Positions 1 to 8,804 of a stretch of 64,000 nucleotides of DNA are shown piece by piece. The DNA lies in the NCBI GenBank assembly GCA_047501485.1, contig JAZDRN010000007.1, positions 72,913 to 136,912 of the forward strand, written 5' to 3'. The first letter of the stretch is position 1; each line of letters opens with the position of its first letter. The translations under genes and the position numbers were made by a program. The stretch is from Ancrocorticia sp047501485. GTDB taxonomy: Bacteria > Actinomycetota > Actinomycetes > Actinomycetales > Actinomycetaceae. The notes under the pieces were generated by a model. That model ran no database searches. It had not been told where the DNA came from and saw only the letters and a program-made list of their open reading frames with translations.

Positions 1-1
1 A

Positions 2-334
2 CTCGATCTCTCCTCCTCGATCGATCTGAAGGATCCGCTCATCCAGCAGGGCCTGGCCTCCGTGTTCTCCTTCACCCCTCCGGTGTTGCAGCACATCTCG
101 CCGGAGGAACTCTACGTCACCCTCATCGTGCAGCAGGGCAAGGTGCGCGTCGACGAGGAGGGAACCGTTGCGGCTGCCGTCACGGAGATCGGGGTGGAGG
201 CAGGATCCGCACCGGGGCCTTCGGACGAACCCGCGGAATTCCGGGCTGAGCGCCCCCACCTTGTTCTCCTCCTCGATGAGACGGTGGGCTGGGACCTGTT
301 CCAGATCGCCGTCAACGACCCGACGGTGGAGTGA
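2..334 (+). CDS. Serpin family protease inhibitor, C-terminal part (5-prime end outside window)
   Basis: The open frame runs in from the window edge, so the true start is not visible and only about 110 C-terminal residues are present. They match the end of the serpin fold: a segment reading DLKDPLIQQGLASVF, then VRVDEEGTVAAAVTEIGV just before the reactive-centre loop (the serpin hinge is Ala/Gly-rich here as well), then an FRAERPHLVLLLDE strand and a terminal NDP. Serpins are suicide inhibitors of serine or cysteine proteases, and bacterial ones usually act outside the cell. The reactive loop is about SAPGPSDEPAE, so the P1 residue cannot be named with confidence. The next gene, dsdA, lies 75 bp downstream on the same strand. 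Confidence 0.8.
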   Translation, partial: LDLSSSIDLKDPLIQQGLASVFSFTPPVLQHISPEELYVTLIVQQGKVRVDEEGTVAAAVTEIGVEAGSAPGPSDEPAEFRAERPHLVLLLDETVGWDLFQIAVNDPTVE

Positions 335-409
335 TGGGCGTGACGAACGCTCCCGCCAGCGGTGTTCTTATGAAGGCGGAGCTGGTTACTCACTCAACCG
401 GGAAGAGAT

Positions 410-1804
410 ATGGCCGCTGAACTATTCGGTGGACGCACAGTGGAGCAGTGGTGCGTCGACGATCCGATCGTCGACGCGCTCGCCAGCCTGAGGGAGACCT
501 CCTGGTTCAATCCGCGCCTCCTTCCCACCGGGCAGGCTCTCGCGGGCGTGGGGTTGAGCGCGGCGGATATCGCCGACTCCGCGGCCAGGCTGCGCCGCTT
601 CGCCCCCTACCTTGAGAAGGCCTTTCCGCAGACCGTCCGCACCGGAGGAATCCTCGAATCGCCGTTGGTGGGTATCGCGAACATGCAGCGAGCGTTGGCT
701 TCCCGCCATGGTCGCGAGATCCCCGGCCGGCTGTGGGCAAAGCTGGACAGCGAGCTCCCGATCAGTGGGTCCATCAAGGCACGCGGTGGAATATACGAGG
801 TGCTCAAACACGCGGAGGATCTGGCCCTGGAGCACGGGCTGCTCACGCCGGGGGACGATTATGCCGTCCTCGCGTCAGCGCCGTTCAGAGAGTTCTTCGG
901 CCGCTACAAGGTGGCCGTTGGATCGACGGGGAACCTTGGACTCTCCATCGGGATCATCAGCGCTGTCCTGGGCTTCCAGGTCTCGGTGCACATGTCTGCC
1001 GACGCCCGCCGGTGGAAGAAGGATCTGCTACGTTCCCACGGCGTCGCCGTCGTCGAATACGAATCGGATTATTCGACGGCCGTTGCCGCCGGGCGCCGCC
1101 AGGCCGAGGCGGACCCGACGACGTATTTCGTCGACGACGAGAACTCGACGGATCTCTTCCTCGGCTACGCCGTGGCTGCCCGCCGCCTGGCTGGGCAGCT
1201 TCAGTCCCTGGACATCGAGGTCGACGCCGAACATCCGCTTTTCGTCTACCTGCCCTGCGGCGTGGGAGGAGGGCCGGGCGGGGTGTCCTTCGGGCTCAAA
1301 TCGGAGTTCGGGGACGCCGTCCATTGCATCTTCGCGGAGCCCACTCACTCGCCATGCATGTTCCTCGGCGTGAAGACGGGCCTGCACGACGCCGTCTCGG
1401 TGCAGGATTTCGACATCGATAACGTCACCTCCGCAGATGGCCTCGCCGTGGGCCGCCCGTCGGGATTCGTGGGCAGAAGAATGGAGCGCCTGATCGATGG
1501 TTTCTACACGGTCGGCGACGACGAACTCCACCGCCTGATCGCCCTGCTCCACCGGAGCGAGGGAATCGACATCGAGCCCTCCGCCGCGGCGGGCCTGCCC
1601 GGGGCGCTGCGCGTGCTGGAGGACGGCGAGTATCTCGCGCGAATCGGCGTCACGGAGACGTCATTGAGAAATGCCACCCACATCGCGTGGTGCACCGGCG
1701 GATCGATGGTACCGTGCCAAGAGATGGACGGCTATATCGGCGTGGGGGAGTCGCTGTTGGATGGGGAGACCGGCGCCGGTCTCCGGTCAGCTACTCGACA
1801 ATGA
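410..1804 (+). CDS. dsdA: D-serine ammonia-lyase
   Basis: This PLP-dependent enzyme deaminates D-serine to pyruvate and ammonia in the cytoplasm. The 464-residue length fits DsdA. Visible marks are SGSIKARGG with the PLP-binding lysine near residue 123, the SVGSTGNLG-type cofactor loop (here AVGSTGNLGLS), HMSADARRWKK, and the glycine-rich CGVGGGPGG phosphate-binding loop. The ATG at 410 follows a GGAAGAG ribosome-binding site. The 3-prime end overlaps the convergent lipoprotein gene by 14 bp. No dedicated LysR-type regulator or D-serine permease sits beside it, so a detoxifying role is as likely as catabolic use. Confidence 0.93.
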   Translation: MAAELFGGRTVEQWCVDDPIVDALASLRETSWFNPRLLPTGQALAGVGLSAADIADSAARLRRFAPYLEKAFPQTVRTGGILESPLVGIANMQRALASRHGREIPGRLWAKLDSELPISGSIKARGGIYEVLKHAEDLALEHGLLTPGDDYAVLASAPFREFFGRYKVAVGSTGNLGLSIGIISAVLGFQVSVHMSADARRWKKDLLRSHGVAVVEYESDYSTAVAAGRRQAEADPTTYFVDDENSTDLFLGYAVAARRLAGQLQSLDIEVDAEHPLFVYLPCGVGGGPGGVSFGLKSEFGDAVHCIFAEPTHSPCMFLGVKTGLHDAVSVQDFDIDNVTSADGLAVGRPSGFVGRRMERLIDGFYTVGDDELHRLIALLHRSEGIDIEPSAAAGLPGALRVLEDGEYLARIGVTETSLRNATHIAWCTGGSMVPCQEMDGYIGVGESLLDGETGAGLRSATRQ

Positions 1805-3191
1805 GGTGCGGGGCGATGAGAATGTGCTCGTCAGTGACCGCAACGGTCAAGTGATAGGCGCCGATCGATTCGGAGGGACCGGCCATTGCCACGGCGCTCA
1901 TGGGAACCATCTCGTCTTCGATAGGTTCTCCCGTGGCATGGCAGGCGATGGCCCCGGCCGCGCCGTCGCTCCGTCTGCAGGGCACAAGAGACTCTCCTCC
2001 GATACCGAGGGGATCGGCGTCGTCATGACGCACATACAGGGGTGACTCGCCCGTCAACCATGACCAGCCGGTGCCGAGAGAAGTCACCTCGTATTCGCCG
2101 CCTGGAAGGTCACCCGTACGCGAGCGGGGGAATTCGCGGATATCCGGCATGGGGGATTCGGTATCCTCCGGGTCGTCGTAGTCGGGGATGGAGTACGTGA
2201 CATCCGCTCCCGGTTGCACGACGCCGTCGACCACCGAGAACTCGCCACTGCAGATTCCCCTCCCGCAGAGCACCGCGTCGTCATGTACCTCCAGCAGTTC
2301 GCCGTCGTCCAACCTGGCGACGGCCACGTCCTCGTTGGTGTGGGTTCCGTCTTGCACGTCGATTCCCGACCGCGTGTACTGCAGGAAGACATCGCTGAAG
2401 CCCTGCATGCCGTCTGTGAGCACGTAGTCGTCTCCGAATCCGAGTTCATCGACGAATCCCTGGTCCGTGCCGTCGAAGGCCCAGCGGAAACCGTCACCGC
2501 GGATGTGAAGAATTCCCTTGCGATCCGGCCCGGCCGGCAGCACCCAATCGTGAAGAGCGCCGTAATCGGTTACATCGGCCGGGAAGTCGTCAACCCATTC
2601 CTCCAGCGAGGTCAGCTCGCCGGTGGACGTCAGCACCATCTGCTCGGTGTCCCCTTCGTCGAAGCCGACGAAGAACGAATCGAAGGTCTCAACGTCCAGG
2701 GAGGAGGCTTCCGTGGGTAATTCGACCCGGGCGTATTCATCGCCGGAGGCCCCGTCGCGTAGCACGGCCTCCGTTCCGTCCACAACGAGGACCCGCGAAG
2801 ATTCATAGAGATCATCCGCGACGGCGAACATGCCATCTCCGATCTTCGTGCTCCAGAGTTCGTCATACTCGATCGGGCTGAGGGCCTTAACGGCTACCGG
2901 GTCCTCCGGGATCTCCACCTGCAGGGCGACGAGCTCCTTGCCGTCCCCGAAGCCTCTCGTCACGAACAACGTGTCTCCCCGAAGGAATAGGGTGGGATCG
3001 TCGGTTTCCCATTCGATTGCGAACGTCGGCTCGGAAGAGATGCCGTCGACGGGAGTCTCACTCGTGCCGGATTGCGATGGCCCGGGTTGGCTCGGCTCCG
3101 GCTGGGACGTCTGCGACGAGCAACTGCCGAGGACGAAGGCCGCGCATGTTGCCATCAGGAAGGAAAGCTGCGCACGAGATGTGGTTCGCAT
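1791..3191 (-). CDS. Predicted secreted lipoprotein of unknown function
   Basis: The chosen start at 3191 gives a type II signal peptide: a positively charged N-terminus (MRTTSRAQ), a hydrophobic stretch and a lipobox LGSC with the lipidated cysteine at about residue 24. A Gln/Pro/Ser-rich linker follows (QTSQPEPSQPGPSQSG). An upstream start at 3263 would bury this signal and is rejected. The mature region of about 440 residues is acidic and has repeated short beta-like segments and two CRR/CHA-type cysteine patches near the C-terminus. It resembles a propeller-like surface protein, but I recognise no family. The gene is convergent with dsdA and overlaps its end by 14 bp. Confidence 0.8.
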   Translation of the reverse strand: MRTTSRAQLSFLMATCAAFVLGSCSSQTSQPEPSQPGPSQSGTSETPVDGISSEPTFAIEWETDDPTLFLRGDTLFVTRGFGDGKELVALQVEIPEDPVAVKALSPIEYDELWSTKIGDGMFAVADDLYESSRVLVVDGTEAVLRDGASGDEYARVELPTEASSLDVETFDSFFVGFDEGDTEQMVLTSTGELTSLEEWVDDFPADVTDYGALHDWVLPAGPDRKGILHIRGDGFRWAFDGTDQGFVDELGFGDDYVLTDGMQGFSDVFLQYTRSGIDVQDGTHTNEDVAVARLDDGELLEVHDDAVLCGRGICSGEFSVVDGVVQPGADVTYSIPDYDDPEDTESPMPDIREFPRSRTGDLPGGEYEVTSLGTGWSWLTGESPLYVRHDDADPLGIGGESLVPCRRSDGAAGAIACHATGEPIEDEMVPMSAVAMAGPSESIGAYHLTVAVTDEHILIAPHLIVE

Positions 3192-3406
3192 GTGCTGGTC
3201 CGCCGTTCTTGCTGGGATACGGTGTACTCTTGCCGGTGACTCTGCGACGCTATCACGAACCATTCGACGGAACGCGGGGACCGATGCCCGACCCGCCTCA
3301 CTGTGGCAGGTGAAAGGTCGCGTCGCCTCCGCGTCTGGGCCCGGTTACGAAGGCGACCGAACCCGAGCCCGGGAGGAACCGCAAACGAGAGCAGGCGTCG
3401 AGGCGG

Positions 3407-5494
3407 CTAGAACAGTCCGAGGAAGCGTTTGCGCTTGACCAGCTCGAGGTTCAGCGCAGGCTCGCCCGTGACCGGGTCCTCTGACTCGTGCATGCGAGCT
3501 TCCAGCTTCTTGGAGAATGTGGGCAGGGTATCCCCGGGTTGGAGAACCTTGCCGGATTCGGCGATGTCGTCCGCGAGTGCCAGCACCAGGGCGCGTATGT
3601 TATCGGTATCGACCTCGTCCGGGTCGTGCGTGAAGAACTCGAGAGTGCCGAGCCTGCTCATGCCCCTGGTGTACAGCACGTGAATCATTCCCTCGTCCGC
3701 GTCCAGCTGCGTGCGGTGAATCGACACCGCGGGAAGAGTGCGTGTCTCGTTCATGTGCTGCTCCTCGTTGATCAGATCCGCTCGCACCTCGAACCGCTCC
3801 TGATTGGGAACCCACAGTCCGAGAACCTCGGGCCGCTTGCCCACCTCGGATGCCACCGATGCCTGGTAGAGCACCTGTTCGTAGGCTGCGGCCGTGCCAT
3901 GGCCGGCAATGCCCAGTGCGGTCACATGCCTCTCGATCCTTGCTGCGGCCTCGTCTGGATCGTCGCTTCGAGCGGCGTGCTGTGCCATCCGCGGATCGTC
4001 GATCTTCTCGATGAGGGTGAGGGACAACGTCACGTCCGGGTCTCCGTAGGGAATCTCGCCGGAGATGTCGCCATCCGCGCTCAACCTGGAGGAATAGTTG
4101 GGCATGAGATCTTGAAGCGGTTCGCCGAGGCTCTCCGGTTGCGAGTCGAGTAGCAGGTACCACGCGTTGTCGGATAAGGCGGGGTCGTAGGCGGGCAGAG
4201 TCACGTCGACGTCGTCGTCGTAATCCTCCTCGTCCTCGCGCGACCACGGGAAGGAAACCGAGGACCAGTCGGCGAGGACGGCGATGCGGCGCTCGGAGTT
4301 CCCATCCCAGTCCACGTGGAGACCGTGGCGTTGCAGCGTCTGTGTCACGAGCTGGCCCACCTCTTTCTCGGAGTCCTTGACCATGGCGGTGAAAGCTTCC
4401 TTTTCCTCTTCAGTCTCCGGCTTCTTCTCCGGCCACCGCGTCAGATACCTGCCACCTGGGAACGCCCCGTAGGCGAGGTAAAGGCTATCGGAGCCCTCGG
4501 CGAGGCCGTCGGAGTCCTGCTGGTGGAAGAATGTGTAGCCATGCTCGCGGTAGGGATACTCGGCCGAGGCGTCGAGCACGGTGCGCTCGTCCCCGATCTC
4601 GGTATGGCCGCAATTCTGGCAGCAGGCGAAGTCCATGCGTGCCACGATGCCTTCGTGGTGAAGCTCCTCGAAAGCTCTGGCGAGCTGGTCGTACGGACCC
4701 TCGAATTCGCTGATCTGCTCGCTATGGGGCGCGAGCCAGTGCGGTTGGATCGTTGGCGTGTTACCGGAGAGCGCTGGCGCACCACCGGAGGGGATAGGCG
4801 TGAGCTGTACCAGGGAGTCTCCTGTCAGGACGTCGATTCCGGTTGAGCAGGCGTAGACGGTGCCACCGATCTCGGCGGTGTCGCCCGCCAGCGGCACGCG
4901 CCCCACCGCAATGGCGTTGTCCACGAAGGACTCGACCTCGCCCGCGAAGGCGACCAGATCTGCAACGGGGCCGCTGACCTGTATGTTCTCTGCTCCGACG
5001 GCATCGAGGCCTCGCACCGTGGCTATCGCCGAGGTATGTTCCTCATCGACCCAGGAGGGGTGGAGCCAGTAGAAGGCGCGCGTGGGGTTGTCCATGAGTT
5101 CCCCGACGAAGACGACCTGTGTCGTGGCCTGATGACGGCCCGGCAGCCAGACGACGGCGTCGGTCAGGGGAGGCAGGGAGACGATGGCCTCGCACAGTGC
5201 CCGCTGTTGCTTCGCGGGGGATTCGTCGCCATTCGCCCGCAGCTCGAGCGCGGCAACGTGGCCTGTGACGACGGGCATGACGCGGTGCGTCAACAGGCTG
5301 ATCGAACCATCCGTGGACAGGTCGGGGCTCGAGACTCGCTCCGTCAAAGAGGCTGAGATGGCGATGTCCTCACCGAAGGTGAAAACGGCATCGCGTGCGC
5401 CGGGGGCTGGAATCTTGCCTGGCACGTCGGTTCCCCAGAGCGCTGCGAGATCAGCGGGAGTTTCCATCAAGAGGATGTAAGCGGTCAATGGCAT
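3407..5494 (-). CDS. Large hypothetical protein with DUF4261-like halves around a DUF6891-like centre
   Basis: The start at 5494 (MPLTAYILLM) follows an AGGAG site; the frame extends upstream to 5587 but without a better signal. The protein has about 695 residues and no signal peptide or membrane segment. Residues about 1-210 and 440-690 look like two diverged copies of one domain (AYILLMETP and AWYLLLDSQP openings; later VVWLPGRH and GLWVPNQE). The centre carries ACCQNCGHTE, a CC-CxxC cluster that could bind metal, and GYTFFHQQD, both of which I associate with DUF6891. Family names are from memory of motif patterns and need a profile search. Function is unknown; it stands alone. Confidence 0.7.
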   Translation of the reverse strand: MPLTAYILLMETPADLAALWGTDVPGKIPAPGARDAVFTFGEDIAISASLTERVSSPDLSTDGSISLLTHRVMPVVTGHVAALELRANGDESPAKQQRALCEAIVSLPPLTDAVVWLPGRHQATTQVVFVGELMDNPTRAFYWLHPSWVDEEHTSAIATVRGLDAVGAENIQVSGPVADLVAFAGEVESFVDNAIAVGRVPLAGDTAEIGGTVYACSTGIDVLTGDSLVQLTPIPSGGAPALSGNTPTIQPHWLAPHSEQISEFEGPYDQLARAFEELHHEGIVARMDFACCQNCGHTEIGDERTVLDASAEYPYREHGYTFFHQQDSDGLAEGSDSLYLAYGAFPGGRYLTRWPEKKPETEEEKEAFTAMVKDSEKEVGQLVTQTLQRHGLHVDWDGNSERRIAVLADWSSVSFPWSREDEEDYDDDVDVTLPAYDPALSDNAWYLLLDSQPESLGEPLQDLMPNYSSRLSADGDISGEIPYGDPDVTLSLTLIEKIDDPRMAQHAARSDDPDEAAARIERHVTALGIAGHGTAAAYEQVLYQASVASEVGKRPEVLGLWVPNQERFEVRADLINEEQHMNETRTLPAVSIHRTQLDADEGMIHVLYTRGMSRLGTLEFFTHDPDEVDTDNIRALVLALADDIAESGKVLQPGDTLPTFSKKLEARMHESEDPVTGEPALNLELVKRKRFLGLF

Positions 5495-5675
5495 GGGATT
5501 CTCCTGAGGTGGTCGGGCGTCCTTCGGGACGTTCGGCAACACCACGATCCTACGAGACTGCGACATGGCGTTGTCTTTGGTCCTCATTGCGGAATGCCGC
5601 GGAGAAGGCGAGTGAAACAGGCCGGTATCTTCTTGCGACGTGGGAGAGAGCCGATGCGGGCAGGTGTGCCCCGCG

Positions 5676-5681
5676 TAGACT
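5676..5681 (+). promoter_or_regulatory. -10 hexamer TAGACT for a leaderless start
   Basis: TAGACT lies 8 nt before the ATG at 5690, and no ribosome-binding site is visible. The same hexamer precedes the GTG of lhr at 35010. Confidence 0.55.
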
Positions 5682-5689
5682 TGGACATC

Positions 5690-6487
5690 ATGACGAGAAC
5701 GTTTGTGAAGTCAGGAACGAATCCTCGCGGCGAAGCAGCCGGACTTGCATGGCTCGCGCGGGCGGAATCCTCTGGGGGTGCACGCGTTGCCAGGGTGATC
5801 GACGTGCAGGAGGATCGCCTTGAGATCGTCTATGTCGACGAGGCGGCTGCGAGTGCCGCCCGCGCGCGGATGTTCGGCCGCGCGCTCGCCCACACCCATG
5901 CGGCCGGAGCTCCCTGGTGGGGCTGCCCGCCCGAGGGATGGCAGGGGCCCGCGTGGGTCGGGAATTCTCGCACGCCGCTGGTGCTAGAGAGCGAACAAGC
6001 CCCGGTTTCTTGGGGTGAGTTCTACGCCGCCTATCGCATCGAGGAGTTCGCACGCAGGCTTCGCGAATCCGGCGTCATCGAGGAGGGCTCCTCGGGAATC
6101 TTCGCACGGCTTGCCGAACGGTTGCGGGACGGCGATTTCGACAGCCCGCAACCCGCGTTGGTCGGAGAGGCGGGCCATGCCGTCGCCCGGGTCCACGGCG
6201 ATATGTGGGCAGGCAACGTGCTCTACGATGGCTCGGCAACGGGGGCCACGCTCATCGATCCGATGGCGCACGGAGGCCATGCCGAGACGGACTTGGCGAC
6301 CCTCTCTGTCTTCGGCTTTCCCTATCTCGATCAGGTGTACGCGGGATATGACGAGGAATCTCCCCTCGCGGACGGCTGGCGCGAGCGCATCGAGCTGCAC
6401 CAGCTCGGCATCGTCATCATGCACGCCGACCTTTTCGGCGGCAGCTACGTGGCCTCCTCTGTGGACCTGGCGCGGCGTTACCTGTGA
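5690..6487 (+). CDS. Fructosamine kinase family protein
   Basis: These kinases phosphorylate sugar adducts on amines (fructosamines or ribulosamines) and so allow protein deglycation; bacterial members may have other small substrates. The 265-residue chain has the APH/choline-kinase-like fold marks VARVHGDMWAGN (catalytic loop; Asp next to the His) and LIDPMAHGGHAETDLA (metal-binding Asp). The tail YEEx-type motif appears as GYDEESPLADGWRERIELHQL. The start at 5690 is supported by a TAGACT hexamer 8 nt upstream and by loss of similarity before it; the frame extends to 5594. Divergent from the DUF4261-like gene. Confidence 0.88.
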   Translation: MTRTFVKSGTNPRGEAAGLAWLARAESSGGARVARVIDVQEDRLEIVYVDEAAASAARARMFGRALAHTHAAGAPWWGCPPEGWQGPAWVGNSRTPLVLESEQAPVSWGEFYAAYRIEEFARRLRESGVIEEGSSGIFARLAERLRDGDFDSPQPALVGEAGHAVARVHGDMWAGNVLYDGSATGATLIDPMAHGGHAETDLATLSVFGFPYLDQVYAGYDEESPLADGWRERIELHQLGIVIMHADLFGGSYVASSVDLARRYL

Positions 6488-6538
6488 GCGTGGCGGGCGA
6501 GTGAACGAACCGAAGATGGGCGATATGAACCGAGGGGA

Positions 6539-6570
6539 CCGCGCGCACTGCCTAAGCCGTGCGTGCGCGG
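6539..6570 (+). terminator. Possible hairpin terminator after the fructosamine kinase gene
   Basis: CCGCGCGCAC and GTGCGTGCGCGG can pair around a loop of about 10 nt, with a small bulge. There is no run of T after it, so this is only a candidate. Confidence 0.3.
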
Positions 6571-6626
6571 CAGCATAGAAGGGGAGACTGCCGCGGGAGG
6601 CCCAGCGAATCCCCGAGAGGAGGACC

Positions 6627-6854
6627 ATGGAAGGCATCGAGTTGCAGAGGGTGGCGTATCAGCGGGCCGAAGAGCTTCCCGGCTCGCATCTCGATCACCC
6701 CTTCGGACCAGATTGGGATGTGTTCAAGGTTCGGGGCAAGGCCTTCATGCTCCAGACGCGGCTCGCGAGCACCCCGATCGTCACCCTGAAGGCCACGCCG
6801 AGGGAAAGTGAGCTGTTACGGGAGACCTACCGCGAGATCCAGCTGGGAGGATGA
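6627..6854 (+). pseudogene. MmcQ/YjbR-family protein, truncated at the C-terminus
   Basis: The 75-residue product has the N-terminal part of the MmcQ/YjbR (CyaY-like, DNA-binding) fold: FGPDWDVFKVRGKAFML, TPIVTLKATP and LLRETYREI. Family members usually run to about 110-120 residues and continue with PGYHxNKRHW right where this one ends (QLGG then stop). The reading frame breaks 19 bp before a palindromic repeat and 53 bp before a run of N. The lost 3-prime half may therefore reflect repeat insertion, deletion or misassembly. The start follows a clear GAGGAGG site. Confidence 0.65.
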
Positions 6855-6872
6855 GGATTTCGTGGGTACGAG

Positions 6873-6906
6873 GCGTTGAGCACTGCCAATAAAGGCAGTG
6901 CTCAAC
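6873..6906 (+). repeat. Palindromic dispersed repeat, copy 1
   Basis: It has 13-nt perfect arms, GTTGAGCACTGCC and GGCAGTGCTCAAC, around AATAAA, and opens with GCGTTG. The repeat runs directly into the N gap, so its right end is not resolved. It shares the TGCCAATAAAGGC core with the copy at 19569. Confidence 0.7.
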
Positions 6907-6916
6907 NNNNNNNNNN
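6907..6916. other. Run of 10 N (assembly gap)
   Basis: Ten unresolved bases lie between two copies of the same short repeat. The gap size is probably nominal. It separates the truncated MmcQ gene from the end of the ABC transporter gene, so both 3-prime ends are unreliable. Confidence 0.95.
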
Positions 6917-8804
6917 TGTTGCGGGTGCCCGCGCGCGAGAGCCGGGTGGGAGGATGTGGTTGGGGGGGGTCGGGGGGGTGGAGCACTCCAATTAAGGCCT
7001 GCCCCCAACGCTGTGTAGCCACATCGGCCGGCGATGCCTGGTGAACCTCTCCCTGGCTCAAGGCTGCTGTGCCCTGGCCCTTGCGCCAAGCTGCCCATAG
7101 CCCGGCGTACACGTTCCCGGCCTGCAGTAGCTCGTCATGACTGCCCGCCTCGATGATCCGGCCCCTCTCCATGACCACGATCTGATCGCAGGCCGCCGCT
7201 TGTGAAAGCCGATGGGCGATCACCAATCCGGTGCGTCCGGTGAGAGCGGCGTCGGCGGCCCTGTCGAGCAGTCCGGCGTGCGCGGAACCGGCCTCGGCGG
7301 TGGCCTCGTCCAGGATCGCAAGGTCCGGATCCGCCAGAACGATGCGTGCGAGCGCGACTTGCTGCGCCTGCGCGGAGGTGAGCTCGTGGCCGCCGGTTCC
7401 GAGTTCGGTGTCGAGACCGTCGGAGAGCAGGTCAAGGAGGCCCGCAGCCCCGATGTGGGCGAGAGCTGCATGCACTTGTTCGTCGGTGGCAGCAGGCGTG
7501 GCAAGTGTCAGGTTCTCCCGCAGGGTGCCGGCGAAAACGTGGGCCTCCTGGGTTATCACCGCTGTCCGGTGCGGGCGTGTCACCTTCCCGCGCTCGGGGC
7601 GATGGATTCCGGCGATGACCGCAGCGAGGGTCGTCTTTCCGGCGCCCGAAGCTCCGACCACCGCGACTCGCGTTCCGGCCGCCACAGCGAGGGTCACATC
7701 GTCGAGAGCGGGCGGGGCGTCGCTGTCGTAACGATGAGTCACTCCCTCCACACGTGTGGAGACCGCCGGATCCTCCGACACGGTTGCGCCGTCGTCGCCG
7801 GTGGAGGGCATCGTGACGACCCCGACCATGCGGCCGAGGGAGGCAAGAACCGATTGCAGAATGTCGATGACGATCAGGAGATGATTGATCGGTCCGAACA
7901 GGCGGAGAAACAAGAGCATCGCGGATGTTGCCGCACCCACGGTGGACTGTCCATTGCCGATGAGCCAGAATCCCGCAACCAGGATGCCGGCCATCCCGAG
8001 ATATTCGGCGAAGTTCAGCCGCCCGGAGAACATGTTCTGCACGGTCTTCGCCCGAAGAGAGTGCGCCACCACGCTCCATGACGCGTTGAGCACACGGTGA
8101 TGGCGCCGTTCCGTCAGCCCGAGTCCCAGAATGGTGGCATGCCCGCGTTGTGACTCCAGGAGCTGTTGCGCACGGCCGCTCATTGCGGCGCGCTCGGCTC
8201 GGTAGACGCGTGGTCCGGTGGCCAGATACCACCGGACGGTGAGGGCATAGAAGGGGAGCAGCACCACGAGTGTCATGGCGTACCAGACGTCCAGGGCGGT
8301 CATGCCGGCAAAAGTCACGATGATCGTGAAGGTGACCGTGGTGAAGGCGGGAATGATCTGTGGCGCGGCGTCCGCGACCTGGGCGACGTCGTCGCTGGAG
8401 CGAGAGACGAGATCGCCGGTTCCGGCCTTCTCGACGACGCCCTGGGGCAGGTCCATAGCGCGCTCGACCAGACGCTCGCGAAGGTCGGCAAGTATGGCGT
8501 GATAGCTGCGAGAGGTGAGAACTACTGTCAGGGCCGTGCCGATCGCGCCCAGGAGAGCCGCGGCGACCATGACGGCGAATACTGAGATGACGGTTCCGTT
8601 GTCCGCGGTGCCCTCCCGCACCCGATCCACGAGAAAACCGATCGCCGCCGGAGCCACCAATCCAGCCCCCGCACTGAACATGCCGAGGACGAAGACGACG
8701 ACGAGTTTCAGGCGATGCCCGCGGCTACTCCGCCATACCTCGCGCCACGTCTGTCCCCCGGTGGAGACAGGAAGGATATCGCCCGCTTCTGTCAGAGTGC
8801 TCAT
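6917..8804 (-). CDS. ABC exporter half-transporter, catalytic-site subunit (3-prime end open at the gap)
   Basis: This type I exporter-fold subunit has six predicted membrane helices in about residues 30-320 and a nucleotide-binding domain after residue 345. Walker A is intact (VGASGAGKTT, near residue 381), as are Walker B with catalytic Glu (LAILDEATAE) and the switch His (VIAHRLS). The signature is degenerate, LTSAQAQQ instead of LSGGQ. The partner gene shows the opposite pattern, so together they give one working ATP site. The start overlaps the partner stop (ATGA). Homology ends near residue 585; the remaining Pro-rich tail runs through a G-rich tract and a repeat copy into the N gap and is probably not a genuine C-terminus. 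Confidence 0.88.
6978..7011 (+). repeat. Palindromic dispersed repeat, copy 2 (diverged)
   Basis: It contains GAGCACTCCAATTAAGGCC and ends with CAACGC, aligned with the other copies. It lacks the leading GCGTTG because a G-rich tract replaces it. The following TAGCCA also matches the flank of the copy at 34888. Confidence 0.5.
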
